64,000 nucleotides of DNA from Ectobacillus sp. JY-23 (GTDB lineage Bacteria > Bacillota > Bacilli > Bacillales > Bacillaceae_G). Positions 61,724 to 64,000 of the stretch are shown in pieces. Numbering within the stretch: position 1 is the first letter of the stretch; each line of letters opens with the position of its first letter. A program made the position numbers and the translations under genes. The stretch is taken from NCBI RefSeq assembly GCF_023022965.1, contig NZ_CP095462.1, positions 3,514,001 to 3,578,000 of the forward strand. The letters are read 5' to 3'. The notes under the pieces were generated by a model. That model made no database searches. It saw nothing but the letters and a program-made list of their open reading frames with translations, and was not told where the DNA came from.

Positions 61724-62152
61724 ATGAGTATATTGCCTGAGAGACTAGATGAAGTTTTAGGAGAAGAAATATATAAACGTGAAGATAGCAATCTAGTACA
61801 GGATGTTTTAATAAGGCTAGGTGTAAGCGCATCGGATACTTTCCAAGAATTTTATATCCAGTATGCAGGACCTTTTTGGGAAGAGCATGTACCCTTTGAA
61901 TTACTAGATATAGTAGATGAAGAAAACAATATTGAATCATACACACTCATTTCTAGAAAAGAACATGGTTTTCCGAAGCAATATCTGGTTTTAAGTGAAA
62001 TGTCAGCAAATGCTGTATTAGTACTGGATGCTGTAACAGATAAAGTTTATATAGTTAATTTTGAGGGTGGAGATGAACTACTTATTAAAGGCGAGTTAAA
62101 GGAAAGTTGGTCATCGTTTTTTGATTTCTTAAAGGCATATTTTAATTGTTAA
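61724..62152 (+). CDS. Probable immunity protein (SUKH/SMI1-like) for the LHH nuclease
   Basis: A 142-residue acidic protein starting one base after the toxin stop, with TAGGAGGAAG at the toxin's 3' end as its site. LGVSASDTFQEFYIQYAGPFWEE and LDIVDEENNIESYTLISR follow the SMI1/KNR4 (SUKH) fold pattern. Position directly after a toxin end is typical of immunity genes. It is intact, so it may still protect against LHH toxins from kin. Confidence 0.7.
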   Translation: MSILPERLDEVLGEEIYKREDSNLVQDVLIRLGVSASDTFQEFYIQYAGPFWEEHVPFELLDIVDEENNIESYTLISRKEHGFPKQYLVLSEMSANAVLVLDAVTDKVYIVNFEGGDELLIKGELKESWSSFFDFLKAYFNC

Positions 62153-62187
62153 TTCTAGTCCAATAAAAGTGAATTCAGAGATACTTA

Positions 62188-62225
62188 AAACCTTGATTGG
62201 CTACATGTCTTTCAAGGTTTTTCTT
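62188..62225 (+). terminator. Terminator after the immunity gene
   Basis: AAACCTTGA/TCAAGGTTT stem with T-rich tail; related in sequence to the terminators in the flanking direct repeats. Confidence 0.75.
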
Positions 62226-62312
62226 TATAAGATACTAAGTTTGTAAGGTGAGTATTGGCAAATAAAGATTATAGTTGTGGAAGAAAACAATAATTTATAG
62301 CTAGTATGGTAT

Positions 62313-62396
62313 AAAAGAGCCCTTGGCGGTAAAGACCCAGTGGCAGATGGAGAGTCTGCAGAATGGTTTCGGAAATGGCTTGAATTAGAAATATAA
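62313..62396 (+). pseudogene. Pretoxin (PT-TG) fragment
   Basis: KRALGGKDPVADGESAEW then ..FRKWLELEI-stop. The first ten residues match the PT-TG motif in the broken toxin (AFGGKDPVTGEEL). A remnant of another toxin copy. Confidence 0.6.
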
Positions 62397-62456
62397 GTAA
62401 TCAAAACAGGCGTTGGAATAGAATCCTCCCATATATTTATAGGAGGATTTTCACTC

Positions 62457-62939
62457 TTACAAGTTTTTCTTCATTCGCCATACTAAGTAATCATGCTGTT
62501 CATCTTTCAATTTTTCCATCCTCATTTTTTGATAAAATGTAACAGCTCTTGTGTTTGTAGGCGATACACGTAAGTGATATTCAGCTACCTTATGATTTCT
62601 AAAATACGCTTCTGCATAGTCTACTAGATATTTTCCGATTCCTTTATTCCGGTAAGGGGCTGTTAGATAATAGAGATGAACATAACCAATACGTGTTCCT
62701 TCGTATGCAATGATACGCATTTCGATCTGACCAATTGGCTGACCTTTACACCAAACTAAAACATAACCTTCTGGGAAGGACTCAATTCTGTTACGAATTT
62801 TTTCAATGTATCCATGTTCTTCACCAAATCGATCTATACTGCCAAAACTAATAAGATATGAATCTTTTCTAAACCGGATAATCGTATCTTTGTCTGCAAG
62901 CGGGTTGATTGGACGAAATTCCAACTCTTCATGAAGCAT
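62457..62939 (-). CDS. GNAT acetyltransferase, islet copy 2
   Basis: 160 residues, differing from copy 1 at about ten positions (for example RNKGIGKYLVDYAEAYF and YQKMRMEKL). The upstream flank is also duplicated, up to GGACAAAGGAAAGGAGT (62984-63000 region). TGGGGGAATAAAC precedes the ATG. See copy 1. Confidence 0.88.
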   Translation of the reverse strand: MLHEELEFRPINPLADKDTIIRFRKDSYLISFGSIDRFGEEHGYIEKIRNRIESFPEGYVLVWCKGQPIGQIEMRIIAYEGTRIGYVHLYYLTAPYRNKGIGKYLVDYAEAYFRNHKVAEYHLRVSPTNTRAVTFYQKMRMEKLKDEQHDYLVWRMKKNL

Positions 62940-62999
62940 GTTTATTCCCCCAATATATGTAGGATGTAAATCTAATTTAGACAAAGGAAAGGAGTCTAA

Positions 63000-63194
63000 C
63001 TAAAGTTTTGGAGATTATCGGATAAAGAACAGTTTAAGTGGTTAGACGAACAAATAGGTGGTACAAGAAAAGGAATGACATGGCATCATACGGAGGTTCC
63101 TGGTAAAATGGAGCTGGTCCCCTTTGGTATTCATAATATCACACCTCATAATGGTGGAAGAACAAAAGGTATGTGGGCCGACGCTCCCAGATAA
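63000..63194 (+). pseudogene. Orphan toxin C-terminus, WHH-type HNH nuclease
   Basis: A stop-bounded frame without a start reads FWRLSDKEQFKWLDEQ.., then MTWHHTEVPGKMELVPFGIH and HNGGRTKGMW.., the HNH/EndoVII 'WHH' nuclease signature. It is followed by an SMI1-type gene. This fits an orphan toxin cassette displaced from its N-terminal part. Confidence 0.75.
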
Positions 63195-63215
63195 TAATAT
63201 TGAAGAGGTATAAAA

Positions 63216-63689
63216 ATGGAATTTAAGGATGGATCAATCATTTATCCTTTACCGGACGATAATTTGCTTTCTGAAAGGGAAGGTAAGTGGAGAATAAATT
63301 TACCAGAGAAGTATAAAGAATTTATAAAAAAATATAATGGTGGTACTCCTATAAAAGATAGCTTTAAGTATAATAATCATATCTATGCCATTGATAGGTT
63401 TTTATGTATTTTAAAAGTAACTGGGGAAAGAGACGATGAGTATTATGATATAGGAGTAGTTAGAACACAATTAGACGAAAGAATTGTTTTTGATGAAAAT
63501 TTAGTTGGTACTGAACTGCTACCGATAGCTGTTTTATTTGCAGGTGACTTTGTTTGCTTAGACTATCGCAACAATGTTGAAGAGCCTATTGTATGCGTTT
63601 GGAATCATGAAGAGTCTTCAGATTTAAATCCTGTAACATATATTATAAGTAATAGCTTTGAAGAATTTCTAAATATGTTAACAGAATAG
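63216..63689 (+). CDS. SMI1/KNR4 (SUKH-1) immunity protein
   Basis: A 157-residue protein with the SUKH pattern: LPEKYKEFIKKYNGGTPIKDSF, LLPIAVLFAGDFVCLDYRNN and VWNHEESSDLNPVTYIISNSFEEFLNML, typical SMI1/KNR4. It follows the WHH toxin fragment by 21 bases and should be its immunity protein. GAGAGGTATAA precedes the ATG. Intact. Confidence 0.88.
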   Translation: MEFKDGSIIYPLPDDNLLSEREGKWRINLPEKYKEFIKKYNGGTPIKDSFKYNNHIYAIDRFLCILKVTGERDDEYYDIGVVRTQLDERIVFDENLVGTELLPIAVLFAGDFVCLDYRNNVEEPIVCVWNHEESSDLNPVTYIISNSFEEFLNMLTE

Positions 63690-63697
63690 ATACTTGT

Positions 63698-63825
63698 TTA
63701 TTTACAAAACGGTAATACCATTTAGACTTTAACCTTAACTAGCAAAATGCAGGTCAAGGTTTTTTTATCATCAACAAATTTATTTTTAGACTCTGTTCCA
63801 GTTCGTTGTTGGTTTCGGTTATGAA
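63698..63825 (+). repeat. Direct repeat, right copy (~128 bp)
   Basis: Partner of 59073-59199 with a few substitutions (for example CCTTAAC for CCTTGAC, which weakens the stem). Confidence 0.9.
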
Positions 63826-63860
63826 AAAGGAAGTTGATGACAGCATCAGCTTCCTTTTTT
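63824..63860. terminator. Hairpin terminator at the right edge of the islet
   Basis: AAAAAGGAAG-TGATG stem with a 4-base loop and T6, between the islet and the converging partial gene. Confidence 0.85.
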
Positions 63861-63872
63861 GTTGTAACGTTT

Positions 63873-64000
63873 TTAATGCAAATTAATCCCACGGTGAAAG
63901 AAGTAGTAATGCAGACGGTATTCTGCAATCTCCTTTGTCCACCTCCAAAGCAGCTCGCGGTGCTCCGGCAATAGGTTAAAATGTAAACGCAGCTCGTTGT
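63873..64000 (-). CDS. C-terminal end of an unidentified protein, cut by the window end
   Basis: The last 41 codons of a minus-strand gene are present: NELRLHFNLLPEHRELLWRW, then TKEIAEYRLHYYFFHRG and INLH-stop. It is rich in aromatic and basic residues. Not recognised. It ends before the terminator hairpin at 63824-63860. Confidence 0.5.
   Translation of the reverse strand, partial: NELRLHFNLLPEHRELLWRWTKEIAEYRLHYYFFHRGINLH

Noticed and set aside
63722-63928. 68-codon minus-strand frame at the right edge of the islet
   Set aside because: It spans the direct repeat and a terminator, has no ribosome site and no conserved features.

Overview
The window looks like a chromosomal segment of an endospore-forming Bacillaceae (Bacillus sensu lato). 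Evidence: a KinB-type sporulation kinase, a GerA/GerC/GerB germinant-receptor operon with a sigma-G-like promoter, strong AAGGAGG-type ribosome sites, frequent TTG/GTG starts, intrinsic terminators, a guanine riboswitch, a T-box, and close relatives of B. subtilis and B. cereus proteins (KynU, YngK, HelD, YvfRSTU/DesKR type, SigO/RsoA/YvrJ type). I cannot name the species.

Layout. 0-8.2 kb: a sugar operon (DUF624 protein cut by the window edge, ROK fructokinase/mannokinase, mannose-6-P isomerase, GH1 glycosidase, second ROK kinase, MATE transporter, cellobiose 2-epimerase-like enzyme, CE7 acetyl esterase). Together these would deacetylate, epimerise, hydrolyse and phosphorylate imported acetylated gluco-/mannan oligosaccharides and feed them into glycolysis. 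8.2-26.9 kb: housekeeping and accessory genes (6-phosphogluconolactonase, KinB, WG-repeat protein, YngK, a VOC/phosphatase/peptidase E operon, a DUF2382 pair, a YibE/F pair, an Ntn hydrolase, HelD). 26.9-27.8 kb: non-coding, with a perfect 20-bp hairpin and an IS200/IS605-like remnant that may encode an orphan omega-RNA-like transcript. 27.8-31.5 kb: ABC exporter with two-component system and a ceramidase-like pseudogene. 31.6-41.5 kb: NUDIX/phosphatase, PadR with pentapeptide protein, oxidoreductase, broken antiporter, ger operon. 42.1-44.7 kb: a probable split sigma factor (SigO-like plus RsoA-like) and a YvrJ-family protein, flanking a secreted nucleosidase under a guanine riboswitch. 44.7-53.2 kb: tRNA-Cys, acetyltransferases, a C39-like peptidase, T-box-controlled IleRS, NagZ. 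53.4-54.06 kb: twelve 53-bp tandem repeats, each able to fold as a hairpin. 54.2-58.0 kb: permease, TetR regulator and kynureninase sharing a 19-nt operator. 58.1-63.8 kb: a decayed polymorphic-toxin islet with two HNH-type toxin ends, two candidate immunity genes and a duplicated acetyltransferase.

Most worth a second look: the 53-bp hairpin array, whose stem variants are tolerated only in + strand RNA; the SigO/RsoA-like pair with YvrJ; the guanine riboswitch on a secreted nucleosidase; the orphan IS605-like RNA; the shared kyn operator; and the toxin islet with its repeated acetyltransferase module.
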